A program made the position numbers and the translations under genes. Shown here piece after piece: positions 5,491 through 5,626 of a stretch of DNA of 5,626 bases; the stretch's first letter is position 1; each line of letters begins with the position of its first letter. This DNA is from Phycisphaerae bacterium (GTDB lineage Bacteria; Planctomycetota; Phycisphaerae; UBA1845; Fen-1342). The notes beneath the pieces were generated by a model. The model did no database searches. It was given only the letters and a program-made list of their open reading frames with translations, and was not told the origin of the DNA. The stretch is taken from NCBI GenBank assembly GCA_020058145.1, contig JAGVEP010000350.1, positions 1 through 5,626 on the forward strand. The letters run 5' to 3'.

Positions 5491-5626
5491 TTCGCGCCGT
5501 TGCGACCGAGGCTGGCTTTTCGCCCCGGAGATGTTCTCTGGTTTCGCAAGGTCGGTTTTCTCGATTTTATTGACACGCTGTCGCGCTCCTGGGTTTGGGT
5601 TCAGGTCGGGGTCGCAGCGGGTGCGG
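5491..5626. other. Window end, no gene seen
   Basis: The repeat gives way to a less GC-rich segment (about 5515-5575) containing TTGACA at 5570-5575. No -10 box follows at normal spacing and no start codon with a ribosome binding site follows before the window ends. It may be the upstream region of a gene beyond the window. Confidence 0.4.

Noticed and set aside
4917..5573. 218-codon open frame on the + strand
   Set aside because: It is antisense to the dockerin-type gene and then translates the 70-bp tandem repeat into repetitive low-complexity peptide.
5570..5626. TTGACA promoter and a tRNA-like GGTTCA stretch
   Set aside because: No -10 box occurs at 16-18 bases, and the GGTTCA stretch lacks a pairing T-stem, so neither call holds.

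Overview
The window looks like a piece of a GC-rich bacterial chromosome, most likely from the Planctomycetota (possibly a Phycisphaerae-like lineage). The grounds are a sorting-tail protein with a C-terminal PEP-helix-Arg signature, a secreted protein ending in two dockerin-type calcium loops with the planctomycete-style 'FDDIN/FDDID' wording, and intergenic DNA full of GC-rich palindromic repeats. The phylum call is inferred from these family styles; no database search was made.

Layout. Bases 1-314 are a leader: a slightly AT-rich start with a possible promoter, then a GC-rich stretch with two adjacent perfect stems. Next come a PEP-CTERM secreted protein (315-1085, +) and a very clear intrinsic terminator (1118-1154). 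A degenerate M16 (insulinase-like) protein follows (1276-3141, +), and 15 bases later seryl-tRNA synthetase serS (3157-4434, +). The space between serS and the convergent last gene (4435-4693) is packed with nested inverted repeats. The last gene (4694-5095, -) is a small secreted RCC1-like/dockerin protein with a strong ribosome binding site. From 5096 to the end I see no gene, but 5321-5490 holds a 70-bp tandem repeat built of two hairpins per unit.

How the parts relate. The PEP-CTERM gene is probably its own transcript, closed by the terminator. The M16-like gene and serS are close enough to be co-transcribed, with the M16 stop codon touching the serS ribosome binding region. Three of the four proteins (PEP-CTERM, M16-like, dockerin) carry export signals; serS is the only housekeeping gene. 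No exosortase, cohesin or transposase gene is present.

Most worth a second look are: (1) the M16-like protein, which keeps the family fold signatures but has lost the HxxEH zinc motif; (2) an inverted pair of 27-bp hairpin elements between serS and the dockerin gene whose only two differences form a compensatory base-pair change, an architecture resembling REPINs; (3) an octamer tandem repeat expanded inside the M16-like reading frame; (4) the 70-bp tandem palindromic repeat with conserved stems and variable loops.
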